NCBI RefSeq assembly: GCF_028209885.1
Contig: NZ_JAQLEM010000021.1
Span: 1 to 39,670, forward strand
DNA length: 39,670 bases
Reading direction: 5' to 3'
Source: Collinsella aerofaciens
Lineage (GTDB): Bacteria; Actinomycetota; Coriobacteriia; Coriobacteriales; Coriobacteriaceae
Shown: piece after piece, positions 6,756 to 17,800 of the stretch
Numbering within the stretch: the stretch's first letter is position 1
Layout of the letters: each line of letters begins with the position of its first letter
Notes under the pieces: generated by a model
What the model saw: only the letters and a program-made list of their open reading frames with translations
Database searches by the model: none
Told to the model about the DNA's origin: nothing
Position numbers and translations under genes: made by a program

Positions 6756-6765
6756 AAGGCAGATT

Positions 6766-7692
6766 ATGCATTCTCCCCAACAGCGCGGCATGCAGGCCCA
6801 GCCGATATGCAGCCGTCGCATCTTTTTGGGTAGCGCTCTCGCTGCGAGCGCTTTCGTCGTCGCCGGCGCGCTCGCCGGCTGTCAGCGCCCGTCCACGCTT
6901 AAGGTGGTTCAGCCCACGACGGGCGGCGGTCGCGACGACCTGTCCGATTCCGTGATCGGCAAGGATAAGATCCGCATCGGCATGGAGGCGGCCTACGCCC
7001 CGTACAACTGGCAGGTTTCCGAAGCCAGTGAGTACACCATCCCCATCGACAACGTGCAGGGCGCCTATGCCGATGGCTACGACGTGCAGATCGCCAAGAT
7101 CGTCTGCAAGGCCCTCGGTGGCGAGCCCGTTGCCGTCAAGCAGAGCTTCTCGGGCCTTATCGATTCGCTCAACAACGGCCAGATCGACCTCATCATTGCC
7201 GGCATGAGCGCCACGCCCGAGCGCGAGGAGTCGGTCGGCTTTTCCGACCCGTACTTCATTGGCTACTTTGGCCTGTTCGTAAAAGAGGGTTCCCCCTACC
7301 AAAACGCCACCAAGCTCAGCGACTTTAGCGGTGCCACGGTACTCGGCCAAAAGGACACCATGCTCGACACCGTCATCGACGAGATTCCGGGCGTTGTGCA
7401 CAAGAACCCGGTCGACTCCGTCCCCACGGTGTTCTCGAACCTGCTGCAGGGCACGTGCGACGCCGTGACCTACAACACCGAGAACGAGAAGGGCTATATG
7501 GCCCAAAATCCGGGCATTGTCCCTATTCATTTTGCCGAGGGCGAGGGCTTTAAGCAGGAGGTCGCGGCAAATGTCGGTTGCCGCAAGGGCTCGGACAAAC
7601 TGCTTAAGCTCATCGATAAGACGCTCAAGGGCATTAGCCAAGAGGAGCGCGACCAAATGTGGGACGCGTGCCTCGACCGTCAGCCGGCATAG
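6766..7692 (+). CDS. Polar amino acid ABC transporter substrate-binding lipoprotein
   Basis: A 308-residue extracytoplasmic binding protein of family 3 (PBPb fold). The N-terminus has SRRIFLG followed by a hydrophobic stretch and the lipobox LAGC (Cys39), so it is a lipoprotein; the twin Arg with F and L at the right places fits a Tat signal. The mature part has the family landmarks IRIGMEAAYAPYNW, GYDVQIAKIV, FSGLIDSLNNGQIDLIIAGMSATPEREESVGFSDPY (residues about 70-165) and YNTENEK. The likely ligand is a polar or charged amino acid. The ATG at 6766 follows ggaagg; the frame upstream of it lacks any signal features. It is the first gene of a binding protein, permease, ATPase set. Confidence 0.88.
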   Translation: MHSPQQRGMQAQPICSRRIFLGSALAASAFVVAGALAGCQRPSTLKVVQPTTGGGRDDLSDSVIGKDKIRIGMEAAYAPYNWQVSEASEYTIPIDNVQGAYADGYDVQIAKIVCKALGGEPVAVKQSFSGLIDSLNNGQIDLIIAGMSATPEREESVGFSDPYFIGYFGLFVKEGSPYQNATKLSDFSGATVLGQKDTMLDTVIDEIPGVVHKNPVDSVPTVFSNLLQGTCDAVTYNTENEKGYMAQNPGIVPIHFAEGEGFKQEVAANVGCRKGSDKLLKLIDKTLKGISQEERDQMWDACLDRQPA

Positions 7693-7701
7693 GGAGGCAG
7701 C

Positions 7702-8850
7702 ATGAAAACCATCAATCGCCTGGCCTCCTTTATCAAGGCCGACCACCGTTACGTGTACCTGGGCACGAGCGTCATCGCGGCACTCGGCCTGGCGTTTAGC
7801 CAGCGCAACCCCACGCCGTTGAGCTTCTTGGCGCCTACGGGCGTCTTCCAGGATTGCCTCTGGGCAATCCTTTGGGCCTGGCTCGTCGCGTCGGCGGCAG
7901 CGCTCGTCACCAAGCTCATGCACTGGAACGACTATCGCGAGAAATCTCCGTTTGCTTCCGACCGCTTCCGTCACGGCGCGCGCCTGGGCAGCTATGTCGT
8001 CGTTGCCATTGCGGCGATCTTCTTTATCGACCGCTGCGTCATGTCGTTTATCGACCTGGTGCAGGTGAGCATTGTCTCGGATTCCAACCCCAGCGACTTT
8101 TTGTCGAGCCTGGTCTACATGACCTACAAGAGCGGCGACTTCTTTATTCGCGGTATCGAGATCACCATCGCGCTTGCCACCTTCGGCACCGTCATCGCAT
8201 TCTTCCTGGCGCTGCTCTTCGTGTTCCTGCGCATTCAGACCTTCGATCGCGTGGACAACGACCTGGTGCGCTTCTTTAAGAGTGTCGGCCGCGGCTTTGC
8301 GACCGTCTACTCCACCATCGTGCGCGGCACGCCCATGATGGTCCAGGGTCTGCTCATCTATTACGCGGGCTTCACCGTTTTGCGCGGCATGGGCTTCGAG
8401 ACCGCTCAGGCCAACCAGATTTGGAGCACCTTCACCGCCGGCCTCGTCACCATCTCGCTCAACTCCACCGCCTACATGATGGAGGTCCTGCGCGGCGGCA
8501 TCGAATCCATCGATCCCGGCCAGGCCGAGGCAGCACGCTCGCTGGGCTTGTCGCAATGGCAGGCCATGCGTAAGGTCGTGTTCCCGCAGGGCATTAAAAA
8601 CGCGATCCCCGCACTCACCAACGAACTCATCATCAACATCAAGGACTCGTCAGTGCTTTCGGTCATCGGCGTGTTCGACCTCATGTACGCCACCACCACC
8701 GTCGCCGGCGTGTACTACCGCCAGATGGAGGTCTACTGCGTGGCGCTCGTGGTCTACCTGATCCTGACGCTCGTGGCGAGCCGCCTGCTCGAAGCCTTTG
8801 GCAAAAAACTTGGTGCCGAGGCTCCGGCCACGTTGCCCAGCTCCAACTAG
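7702..8850 (+). CDS. Amino acid ABC transporter permease (HisM/GlnP type) with N-terminal extension
   Basis: A 382-residue inner-membrane permease. The C-terminal 230 residues form the standard domain: [25 protein letters not shown], then [15 protein letters not shown], and the EAA loop [20 protein letters not shown] near residues 273-292 that contacts the ATPase. Usual HisM/GlnP proteins have 215-250 residues; here about 145 extra N-terminal residues add two or three hydrophobic segments (near residues 22-60 and 90-115). The ATG at 7702 follows gggaggc, nine bases after the binding-protein stop. As no second permease gene is present, a homodimer is likely. Confidence 0.88.
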   Translation: MKTINRLASFIKADHRYVYLGTSVIAALGLAFSQRNPTPLSFLAPTGVFQDCLWAILWAWLVASAAALVTKLMHWNDYREKSPFASDRFRHGARLGSYVVVAIAAIFFIDRCVMSFIDLVQVSIVSDSNPSDFLSSLVYMTYKSGDFFIRGIEITIALATFGTVIAFFLALLFVFLRIQTFDRVDNDLVRFFKSVGRGFATVYSTIVRGTPMMVQGLLIYYAGFTVLRGMGFETAQANQIWSTFTAGLVTISLNSTAYMMEVLRGGIESIDPGQAEAARSLGLSQWQAMRKVVFPQGIKNAIPALTNELIINIKDSSVLSVIGVFDLMYATTTVAGVYYRQMEVYCVALVVYLILTLVASRLLEAFGKKLGAEAPATLPSSN

Positions 8851-8872
8851 GCTCAAGACGAGGAGAATCATC

Positions 8873-9658
8873 ATGGCAGATACCGCCACTACCGGCGTTG
8901 CGGCCGCCGCACAGACCAATGAGCCGCTCATCCGCGTCGAGGGCCTGCGCAAAAGCTTCGGCTCGCTCGAGGTGCTCAAGGGCATCGACCTGTCCGTTAA
9001 ATCAGGCGAGGTCGTCACCATTATCGGCGCCTCGGGCTCGGGCAAGTCGACCTTCCTGCGCTGCCTCAACCTGCTCGAGACCCCGGACGCGGGCCACATC
9101 TGGTTCCACGGCCAGGATCTCACGGCCGAGCGCTGCAACATTAACAAACTGCGTGAGGACATCGGTATGGTGTTCCAGGGCTTTAACCTGTTCAACAACA
9201 TGGATGTGCTCGACAACTGCACGCTTGCGCCCGTCACGCTCAAAAAGATGAGCAAGGCCGAGGCTGAAAAAATTGCGATGGAGCATCTGACGAGCGTGGG
9301 ACTCGAAAAGTTCGCGCACGCCGCCGTGGGCCGCCTGTCCGGTGGTCAAAAACAGCGCGTGGCCATCGCTCGTGCCCTGTGCATGAATCCGCAGATTATG
9401 CTGTTCGACGAGCCGACCTCCGCGCTCGACCCCGAGATCGTGGGAGAGGTGCTCGAGGTCATGCGCAAGCTCGCTGCCGACGGCATGACCATGGTCGTCG
9501 TCACGCACGAGATGGCCTTTGCCCGCACCGTGTCCGATCGCGTGGTCTTTATGGACAAGGGCGTGGTCCTCGAGGACGCCGCGCCGGCCGAGCTCTTCGG
9601 CAACCCCAAGCACCAGCGCACCCGCGAGTTTCTCTCGCGTTATCTCGAGGACAAATAA
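8873..9658 (+). CDS. Amino acid ABC transporter ATP-binding protein (GlnQ type)
   Basis: A 261-residue ATPase that powers import by the two genes before it. All motifs are in order: Walker [10 protein letters not shown] (about residues 46-54), Q-loop MVFQGFNLF, signature LSGGQKQR, Walker [15 protein letters not shown] and the switch His in [10 protein letters not shown]. The N-terminal 16 residues ([16 protein letters not shown]) are an unusual Ala/Thr-rich lead before the first strand. The ATG at 8873 follows aggaga, 22 bases after the permease stop, so it belongs to the same operon. The longer frame back to 8798 overlaps permease coding sequence and is not needed. Confidence 0.9.
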   Translation: MADTATTGVAAAAQTNEPLIRVEGLRKSFGSLEVLKGIDLSVKSGEVVTIIGASGSGKSTFLRCLNLLETPDAGHIWFHGQDLTAERCNINKLREDIGMVFQGFNLFNNMDVLDNCTLAPVTLKKMSKAEAEKIAMEHLTSVGLEKFAHAAVGRLSGGQKQRVAIARALCMNPQIMLFDEPTSALDPEIVGEVLEVMRKLAADGMTMVVVTHEMAFARTVSDRVVFMDKGVVLEDAAPAELFGNPKHQRTREFLSRYLEDK

Positions 9659-9681
9659 CCAACCGCAAATGTTTGCGTGGC

Positions 9682-9706
9682 AGGGCCGCTCCGGTGGGGC
9701 GGCCCT
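9682..9706 (+). terminator. GC hairpin after the ABC operon
   Basis: agggccgc (9682-9689) pairs with gcggccct (9699-9706). No T-tract follows, so it may be a weak or partial stop between the ABC genes and the peptidase gene. Confidence 0.3.
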
Positions 9707-9730
9707 CGTCATCACAATCGAAAGGATGTC

Positions 9731-11146
9731 ATGGCCGAGGTTTGGCGCTTCTTTGCGCATGAGGACGATTTTGCCGATTTGGACGAAACTGGCGCGTGCG
9801 AGCGCTTGGGCCGCGTGCTGTCATTTCCGACCATCTCGAGTATGGATGCCGAGGCGGTGGACTGGCAGCCGTTCGACGACCTGCGCGCCTATATGCAGCA
9901 GGCGTGGCCGCGCGTGTTCGCGGCGGGCGAGGTCGACCTTATCGACCATTCGCTATTGGTGACGCTTAGCGGTTCCGACCCTGACCTCAAGCCCATTATG
10001 CTCATGGGCCACATGGACGTGGTTCCCGTGGTGCCGGGTACCGAGGCCGACTGGACGCACGACCCCTTTAGCGGGCACGTGGACGACACCTACATCTGGG
10101 GCCGTGGAGCGATCGACATGAAGGACCAGGTCGCAGGCATTCTCGAGGCTGTCGAGTATGCGCTGGCGCACGGTTGGCAGCACGAGCGGACGCTGCTCCT
10201 GGCCTTTGGCCAGGACGAGGAGACGACGCAGTGCGGCGCAGGCGCCATCGGCCGCGCGCTCGAGGAGCGCGGTGTTGAGCTCGAGTTCCTGATCGACGAG
10301 GGCGACTACCGCATCGTTTCGGATGCCGAGTACAGCGCGGGCGAGGGTTGGCTCATGCACGCCGACCTCGCGGAGAAGGGCTATGCCGACATTGTGCTCA
10401 AGACAAAGAGCGCGGGTGGACATTCTTCCAACCCCTACGGCGGCACGTCGCTCGAGGTGCTTAGCCGTGCCATCACCGCAATCTGCGATATCGAGTGGCC
10501 GACGCGCGTCACGGACCTGCTTGCCGCACAGCTCGTCGAGCTGGGGCTTTACACGGCCGATGAAATTGCCGCCAACGGGGGCGCCATTGTCCGCGATTGC
10601 CTCGCCAGCAAGAAGCTCTATCCGCTCGTGACCACCACCTGCGCGCCCACGCAGGTCGAGGGTGGCAGCACCGGCGCCAACGTAATGCCGCAGGATATGT
10701 GGGCCAATATCAATTTCCGTATGCTCGAGGGCACGAGCGTGGCCGATGTCGTGGCCCGCTGCCGCGTCGCCGTTGCCGAGGCGGGGCTCGCCGACCGTGT
10801 CGAGGTCGAGCTCGGCCCCGGCAGCTCCGAACCCTCGCCGTCTCCGCGCATCGGCGGACCGGGACTCGAGGCGGTTCGCTCCATCGCCGCCCGCTATTTC
10901 CGTGATCCAAAGGGGACGGAGGAAAACGGATCATCCGAGCCGTTGGCGATTGTCCCCTCGACCGTGATCGGCGCGACCGACGCTGCCAACTACCAGCGCA
11001 TTTGCTCCGAGTGCATTCGCTTCTCGGCCTTTGTGGTCGACGATGACGAGTGCGATCGCGGCGTCCACGGCACCAACGAGCGCATCACCCGTCGCGCCTA
11101 CCTCCAAGGCACCCGCTTCCTCATCGCCCTGCTCCGCACGCTCTAG
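9731..11146 (+). CDS. M20 family metallopeptidase (carboxypeptidase S / PM20D1-like)
   Basis: A 471-residue two-zinc peptidase or amidohydrolase. MGHMDVVPV (His near 94), GRGAIDMKDQ (Asp near 129) and GQDEET (Glu near 163-164) give the metal and catalytic residues; GHSSNPYGG and the C-terminal VHGTNERI complete the M20 pattern. No signal peptide is seen, so it should be cytoplasmic, perhaps splitting peptides or N-acyl amino acids; the amino acid importer just upstream fits but does not prove this. The ATG at 9731 follows aaagga. Oddity: codons for KGTEENGSSEP (about residues 394-404) contain a 23-base stretch nearly identical to an intergenic repeat at 182-204, which suggests an in-frame insertion. 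Confidence 0.87.
   Translation: MAEVWRFFAHEDDFADLDETGACERLGRVLSFPTISSMDAEAVDWQPFDDLRAYMQQAWPRVFAAGEVDLIDHSLLVTLSGSDPDLKPIMLMGHMDVVPVVPGTEADWTHDPFSGHVDDTYIWGRGAIDMKDQVAGILEAVEYALAHGWQHERTLLLAFGQDEETTQCGAGAIGRALEERGVELEFLIDEGDYRIVSDAEYSAGEGWLMHADLAEKGYADIVLKTKSAGGHSSNPYGGTSLEVLSRAITAICDIEWPTRVTDLLAAQLVELGLYTADEIAANGGAIVRDCLASKKLYPLVTTTCAPTQVEGGSTGANVMPQDMWANINFRMLEGTSVADVVARCRVAVAEAGLADRVEVELGPGSSEPSPSPRIGGPGLEAVRSIAARYFRDPKGTEENGSSEPLAIVPSTVIGATDAANYQRICSECIRFSAFVVDDDECDRGVHGTNERITRRAYLQGTRFLIALLRTL
10912..10934. repeat. Repeat core ggggacggaggaaaa, copy 2, inside the M20 gene
   Basis: It matches 182-204 at 22 of 23 bases. It is read in frame as part of KGTEENGSS. It lies between the family segments YFRDP and VPSTVIGATDAANY, where a short surface loop is expected. 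Confidence 0.6.
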
Positions 11147-11163
11147 AATGTGACAAAGGGACT
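11145..11163. repeat. agaatgtgacaaagggact dispersed repeat copy
   Basis: It overlaps the last bases of the M20 stop codon. Bases 11148-11163 are the exact reverse complement of 4457-4472, and bases 11145-11158 match 3397-3410. Confidence 0.65.
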
Positions 11164-11254
11164 GAGCCGATTTCATCGGTAATGAGACAAAAACTGTAAT
11201 AGAAAAAGGCTAAGATATCTTAAGAGACATATGCTGGGGTTGGTATTCCTTGAA

Positions 11255-11310
11255 CGACCGCGGGCATGTGCCAGACCGCCTCGGCCCCCGGGGAGCGCCC
11301 GGGCAGGTCG
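11255..11310 (+). other. GC-rich, potentially structured leader of the adhesin gene
   Basis: cgacc (11255-11259) can pair with ggtcg (11306-11310), enclosing several C-runs and G-runs that can form inner stems. It lies just upstream of the ribosome site (ggggagg, 11321-11327). I recognise no known riboswitch class. The 11164-11250 part before it is AT-rich, but I see no convincing promoter pair there. Confidence 0.25.
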
Positions 11311-11332
11311 CCGTGTGACTGGGGAGGAAATT

Positions 11333-11872
11333 ATGCAGGAGCTCAGAGAGATGACGTCTCGACTCGTGAATATTGCTACCGGGGGGTGTCTAAGCAGGGA
11401 ACTTCCTGGTGAACACCGGCCGCGCGAGCGGTGGTCCGTCATGTCTTGTGGCCGTCGTCGCGGGCTGCGCTCGGTCTCGCCATATGCGATTGTTCTGGCC
11501 CTCGCCATCGCGCTGACGGCGAGTTTCTTCCTGCCGCTTCGTGCCGAGGCGGCAATTTCGGACCACACGGTTCCGACGATTTCGCCTTCGGGGACAACAA
11601 TCAACCTGTTTGATTACTGGGTGAATCCCGATGATCACCTGTCGGTTTCCGGCAACGGCGGCATCAACGCAAACCACCGGTTCCAGTTTAACGACGGCCA
11701 GGGTGGTGAGTCGCTCAACCGTTGGACGGGCGGCGAGAACCCGCAGTCCGGCATCGTCCACAACACGCTTTTCGACGGCTACCCGCGGCTTTCCGATACC
11801 TGGGGCGGCAAGTCCCTCCGCTATCTGTTCGATTCCTCTGCCAGACCGGCAAGACGTCCCATTTTGGCGTGA
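11333..11872 (+). CDS. N-terminal fragment of the giant adhesin (signal peptide, start of fibro-slime region)
   Basis: This frame carries the true start of the adhesin but runs out at a stop shortly after a frameshift. The ATG at 11333 follows ggggagg at ideal spacing. The leader is long: 36 residues, then MSCGRRRGLRSVSPYA, a hydrophobic core (IVLALAIALTASFF) and a signal peptidase site RAEAA. The mature start (HTVPTISPSGTTINLFDYW, then ENPQSGIVHNTLFDGYP and SLRYLFDSS) is the usual N-terminus of fibro-slime adhesins. After codon 11837-11839 the frame no longer fits the family and the matching sequence continues in the next frame from 11842. One base appears to be missing near 11840. The shorter start at MSCGRRR has no clear ribosome site. 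Confidence 0.75.
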   Translation: MQELREMTSRLVNIATGGCLSRELPGEHRPRERWSVMSCGRRRGLRSVSPYAIVLALAIALTASFFLPLRAEAAISDHTVPTISPSGTTINLFDYWVNPDDHLSVSGNGGINANHRFQFNDGQGGESLNRWTGGENPQSGIVHNTLFDGYPRLSDTWGGKSLRYLFDSSARPARRPILA

Positions 11873-14800
11873 CGGGCCTCCTCCAGGCTCAGGGCGGCTA
11901 CTACGTCTATGACAGCACCCACAACTACGCAGCCTACAACGCTAACAAGAATGCCTTCGACATCTATGACACCGGGGGCGTTGGCAATTCGTCCCACCAG
12001 GGTCAGTTCTTCCCGTTCGACGCGGCAGACAAGGTGTTCAATGAGGAAAACGACCGGCTCGTCCAAAATGGCATCACGGCAGACAACACCGCGAGCTACA
12101 ACGGTGGCAAGCCCGTCAACCATCACTTCGGTCTCTCAATGTCCACGCGATTCGTGCAGCCCGACGGCGGCAAGACGAACAAAGATGAGGACATGACCTT
12201 CGAGTTCGCCGGCGATGATGATGTCTGGGTGTTCATCGACGATGTCCTCGTGGGTGATATCGGCGGTATTCACGACCGCGCGAGTCTGAACATAAACTTT
12301 AAAACGGGCGACATTAAGGTGAACGGCAAGAGCGACGGCACGCTGCTGAGCAAGTACCAGGAGGCGGGCAAGGACGGCGACACGAGGTGGTACGGCAGCA
12401 CCTTCGCCGACGGCACCAACCACACCCTCAAGTTCTTCTACCTGGAGCGCGGCGCCCTCTACTCCAACATGGAGCTCAAGTTCAACCTCGTGACGGTGCC
12501 CGAGTCCGACATCATAAAGTTCGACCAGGACGGCAAGTTCGTACAGGGTGCCGAGTTCCAGCTCTATAAGACCGATAAGGACTTCAAAACCGAGGGCGCG
12601 CTTCTCGGCTCCGGCACCACGGACGAGGCCGGCTGCCTAACGCTCACGAACGACGATGGCAGCGGCGTCATCAACTTCGACGATCTCTACAACAAGGATC
12701 ACAGCAATAAGTACTACCTCCTGAAGGAGACGAGCGTGCCCAAGGGATACCGCTCGAATCTCACGACGACGGATGGCAGCATGCGCCTCGAGTACGAGCC
12801 CACGAGCGACAAGAACGGCGCGGGCGGCGTCATCATCAACCGCGGCGGTATGGACGCGGGCAGCGCCGTGTGGCGGACGGGTGCGTTAGCCGGCGCGAAG
12901 GAGACCATCACCGCGCCGTCGATCGTGTACAAGGCGAATGATGACCTGACGAAGTCCAACGACGCTGTCAGCCTGGACTCCGGCATACTGTTCGCTGTGG
13001 TGCTCAAGCGCGATAAAAGCGCAAGCATCAAAGATCCGAGCAGTTGGTACGCCGTGTCGGGCGACCCATCGACGGGAGCGGGATACACCCTCGCCAAGGA
13101 GCCGGGCACGGCCGGCGCTATCGAGGCGGCGAAGAAGGACCTGCACGCCTTCACGCTCAACACGAGCGGCCAGTACCAGGTAGAGATTCAAAATCTGCCC
13201 GGTGACATCTCCAAGTACTACTACTTGCTGAGCGGTGAGGCCCGCAAGGATGCCGAGTACACGGTGGCCATCTACCACACAACGGCGAGATCGATCGGCG
13301 ACGCGACGCCTAAGAACACCGTCCACGTGTACAGCGACGACATCGCAGGCGGCACGAACTTCAAGCGGCAGTTCGCCACGCGCCTGCTCGTCACGAACAT
13401 CCAGAATCGCCTGTTCGTGCAGAAAACCGATACCGAGGGCAACCCCGTAGACGGCGCAACGTTCGGCTTGTACAAGGCGACAACGGACGCGAACGGCAAG
13501 GTTGTGCCCAAGGACGATCAGGGCCCCTATGACACCCTGACGACGGGGTCGGTCGACAACCCGGTCCGGCTCGAAGGGGCGGGCATATTCCCGTGTACGA
13601 GCGACGGCAACAAGCCGCTCAAGAATGGCACCTACTTCCTAAAGGAGGTCTCGGCGCCCAAGGGCTTCCTGCTTAACGACACGCTCACCAAGGTGATTGT
13701 GGACGATGACGGCGTCCATGCCGATGCTGGTACGGACGATGACGGCGTTTCGACGTTCGTGGGCCCGGGCACGCTCATGAAGAGTCTGGGCCAGTTTGGC
13801 GCAGAGGGCGACATCGACAACACGCTCACGTGGATCAAGGGTACGCGGCAGACCTCGAATGGCGAGACCAATGTTAAAGGCAACCTGACGTGGACCGATG
13901 TCGAACCCGTGGGTGCAGACGACACAGTGCACCTCAAGTACGGCGCTAACGGACGCATGTACCAGTATGGGCCCACCGAGGAGGGCAAACCCTACCGCCT
14001 GGAGACCGAGACGGGCTGGATACGTATGGGTATCACCCAGGACGAGCAGCCCAAGGGAATCACGGCGAAGGGCGCCCGCGCCGACTTGGGCGCCATGAAC
14101 CTGAACGCCCTGTTCACGGGCACCACCTGCGTGCGCGTGGCGAACGAACGCGAGGCGAGCCTCGAGGTGACGAAGAAGGTCGTGGTGCCCGATGGCCTGA
14201 CGGGCAATAAGGACGCGGGATTTACCTTTAAGTTCACCGTGCCAAAGGGGAAGACGTACAAGGCTGCGGTGTTCGAGAAGGCGGGTACCGTCGATGAGAA
14301 GCAGGTCGGCAACGTGTTCGACCTGACAAATGGCTATTCGCAAACCATCAAGGCCGACGAGACGATTCGCGTGTACGGACTTGGCGAGGGCGACGAGTAC
14401 ACGGTGCAGGAGCTGACCGGCGCAGACGAGATGCCCGCGGGCTATAAGCTGACCGGCCGCAAGCAGGGTGACAAGAATCTGATCGGCGTAGGCGATGGTA
14501 TCATCACCGGTAAGATCGCGAAGCAAAATACCGACGGCACGCTGGCCGAAGACAACAAGCTGGTGTTCACCAACAGCTACAGCGTGAAGTCTTCGGTGAC
14601 GCTCACCGGCATTCGGGCGCAGAAGGTGCTTCAAGGCCGCAAGTGGACTAAGGCCGACAGCTTCGACATCTATCTGCGCGCTGCCAAGGGCACGCCCATG
14701 CCCGGGGGCTACAAGGGCGTATCCGGCGTGCCCGGATACGTCCAGGTGGTCAAGACCGTCAACAATGGTGATGAGTTCGACTTCGGCCAGATTACGTACA

Positions 14801-17800
14801 AGAAGCCCGGCACGTACACCTATACGGTGGCCGAGCGGACGCCCGACGAGCATGACTCGTCCTGGCTGCCCGGCTTCGGCTACTCGAGCGCCGGGTACAC
14901 GGTGACGGTGCAGGTGGACGACACGGGCAGGGGTACGCTGTCCGAGCCGGTTGTCACTATGGCTCGCAACGGCGACGATGATGGCGCCCACCACGACCCG
15001 GCCGTGCCAGTCGATAACAAGGTCGCGGTGTTCACCAACAAGTTCAGCACCGACACCAAGACAATCTCATTTAACGCGCAGAAGTCGTATACCGACGAGT
15101 CGGGCGACAACCCGCTTGCCGCGGGCAAGTTCACCTTCGAGCTGAAGGCGCTGGGCGGCCTGGCCAACAGCGCGGTGGGGGCTGCCCCCATCAAGTTCAA
15201 TGACCTGAGCTACACGGTCAGTGCGAACGACGCGCCGATGCCCGCCGACGGCGTGACGACCGCGGAGAACGATGGCGGCGGCATTGCGGCTTTCCCGCAG
15301 ATCACGTTCACCGCTGCCGACCAGAACACCACCTACGTGTACCAGGTGACGGAGCAAGCTGGTTCCGATGCTTCGACAACGGGCGGCATGACGTACGACA
15401 CCACCGTGTACTACGCGATGGTGCAAAACACGCTCGACGACAAGGGCCAATTGTCCTCCACGGCCACGTATTGGAAGGCCGACGGCACGCAGCTGACGGA
15501 CACGGGTGGATATATCCCGTTCAAGAACACCTACACGGTGGCCCAGACGATGTTGGCACCGGTTACTGTGCAGAAGACGCTGGCTGGGCGTGCGTGGGAG
15601 CAGGATGACAAGTTCGATTTCACGCTGACGCCAGCGGATGACGCCACGATGAAAGCGGTTAAAAACAAGGTCGTTACTCAGAAGAAGGCTGCCGACTCCG
15701 ATGAGACTGGCGATTTGACGACTAAGGTCGAGATCGCAGGTCCCGGCGACGCGATGCGCACCACCCCGTTCGGCACGGGCGACCTTGTGTTTACCAGGCC
15801 GGGCGTGTATACGTTCAAAGTGAACGAGACGAGGCCGACCGACGCGGACAAGACCGGCATCAGCTATGACGACCATACGTCCACAGTGACGTACACAGTG
15901 ACCGATATCGAGAACGGCACGCATACCGGTAAGCTGACCGCGTCGGTTGCGTACGACAACAAGCAGGCGACGACGGATGCCGACCGGCAGGTGACGGGTG
16001 CTGCCGCGTTTACCAACACCTATGCGGCCTCCGGTACCTACGCGGGCATCGATGTGACCAAGACTCTGGTTGGTACCCCGCTGGAGAATGGCAGGTTCCC
16101 GTTCACCATCGAGGCGATGACGTATAACGGCACGAAGGCCCCGGAGCCGGTTGATTCCGATAAGTCGTTCACGAACACCGTGGGCAAGGATGACGGTGAC
16201 GATACGCAGACCGCCACGATGTCCGGTAAGCTGAAGATGAACTTCACGCAGCTGAGCTACAACAAGATGTACGTGTACAAGGTGTCTGAGGTACATGACG
16301 CCAACGCTGCTGGATACACGTATGACACCGAGTACCCCGGTGATGCCTTCGTGCTCATCGCGGTGAAGCCGAATCCGGACAACAAAGGCCAGCTCTACAC
16401 CAAGACGACCATCGTGAAGGGCCCGGACGTGACGGCGCTCGTTGGCGTGGGCGACAACGTTGATGCGCTGACGGCCGAGGCGATTAAGGGCCTTAATACC
16501 ACGACCAACTACGTGCAGACGGTCTCGAGTCGCGGTGCGAAGCCCGCTACGCCTATCGTCCCGTTCAAGAACGAGTACAAGGTCGAGACGGTTGAGTACG
16601 GTGCGAAGGCCGGTCTACAGATTGAGAAGAAATTCACCGGCACCGGTGATGCGAGCAGAGCATTCAGCTTTACGGTGACGCCCGAGGACTATCAGGCCGA
16701 GGGTCAGGATGGCACGAAGTTCATCCTGACCTCCGCCGACGCCGCGGCGAAGAAGCTCGACATCACGGGCGGGGCGGAGACCTTCAAGATTCCCGAGATG
16801 AAGCTCGGGGACACCAAGACCGTGAGCTTGCTGCCGAAGGGCTTGCAGTTCACACACGACGACGTGAGCAATGAATGCCGCGCCAACGTCTACCAATACA
16901 GGGTGGAAGAGAACGTGCCGAAGCCCGTCCCCGCCGGCTACACCTACGACAAGACGGTCTATACCGTCAAGATCGCAGTGTCCGACAACGGCGACGGCAC
17001 ACTGAAAGTCGAGACGACGGTTCTGAACAGTGATGGCAAGAGGGTCGATTACCGTAAGTTTGCCCCCGGCGCCTCGCTCGAGGACAACACGGCGACTATT
17101 CCGTTCGAGAACAGCTACAAGACGGTCGCCAGCGACGAGCTGACCCCGCAGGTAACGAAGAAGATTTCCGGCACCGAGAGCACGGACAAGAAGTTCTCGT
17201 TCACGCTGACTGCCACGTCGGAGACGAAGGATAAGATTGCCGCCGGCGATCTGAAGGCTGACGGCCTGAAGGGCGACACATCCTCGGAGTCCAAGACCAC
17301 GGAGGGGAAGATCACCAGCAAGGACGGTCAGCCCCTCAGCTTCTCCGGCATGCAATTCAACAAGGCAGGCGACTACACGTTTACGCTCACCGAGGCCCAC
17401 GGGGAAGATGACGATCCTAATACGACTGGTGTGCAGAACGCCGGTTGGACGATGGACGATTCCACCTACACCGTCACGGTGAAGGTTGAGGACAAGAATG
17501 CCAAGCTGACTGTCACAGGCGTGGCGGTGGAAAAGGACGGCGATGACAAGAGCGAGACGCTTGAGGTCAAGAACGGCAAGGTGAACCTCGTCACCTTTAC
17601 CAACAGCTATGCCGCGAAGGGTTCCGTGACCCTGGCGGCGAAGAAACGCTTTACGGGCGGTGCGCTCGCGGGGAACGACTTCTCGTTCGCTCTGTACAAG
17701 GGTGACAAGACGGAAGGCACGCCCATTGAGACCGGCACAAACGACAAAAACGGCAACATTACCTTCCAGCCCATCAACTACACCGAGTCCGGTGACTACG

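Noticed and set aside
6727..8556. A 609-codon minus-strand open frame opposite the ABC transporter genes
   Set aside because: The plus strand codes for two well-recognised proteins here; the minus frame has no family features.
11722..11841. The first 40 codons of the long adhesin frame as a genuine N-terminus
   Set aside because: The Arg/Pro-rich translation has no signal peptide and overlaps the true N-terminus in another frame.
11834..11850. Programmed -1 ribosomal frameshift in the adhesin
   Set aside because: There is no slippery heptamer and no obvious stimulatory structure next to the junction; a lost base or sequence error is simpler.
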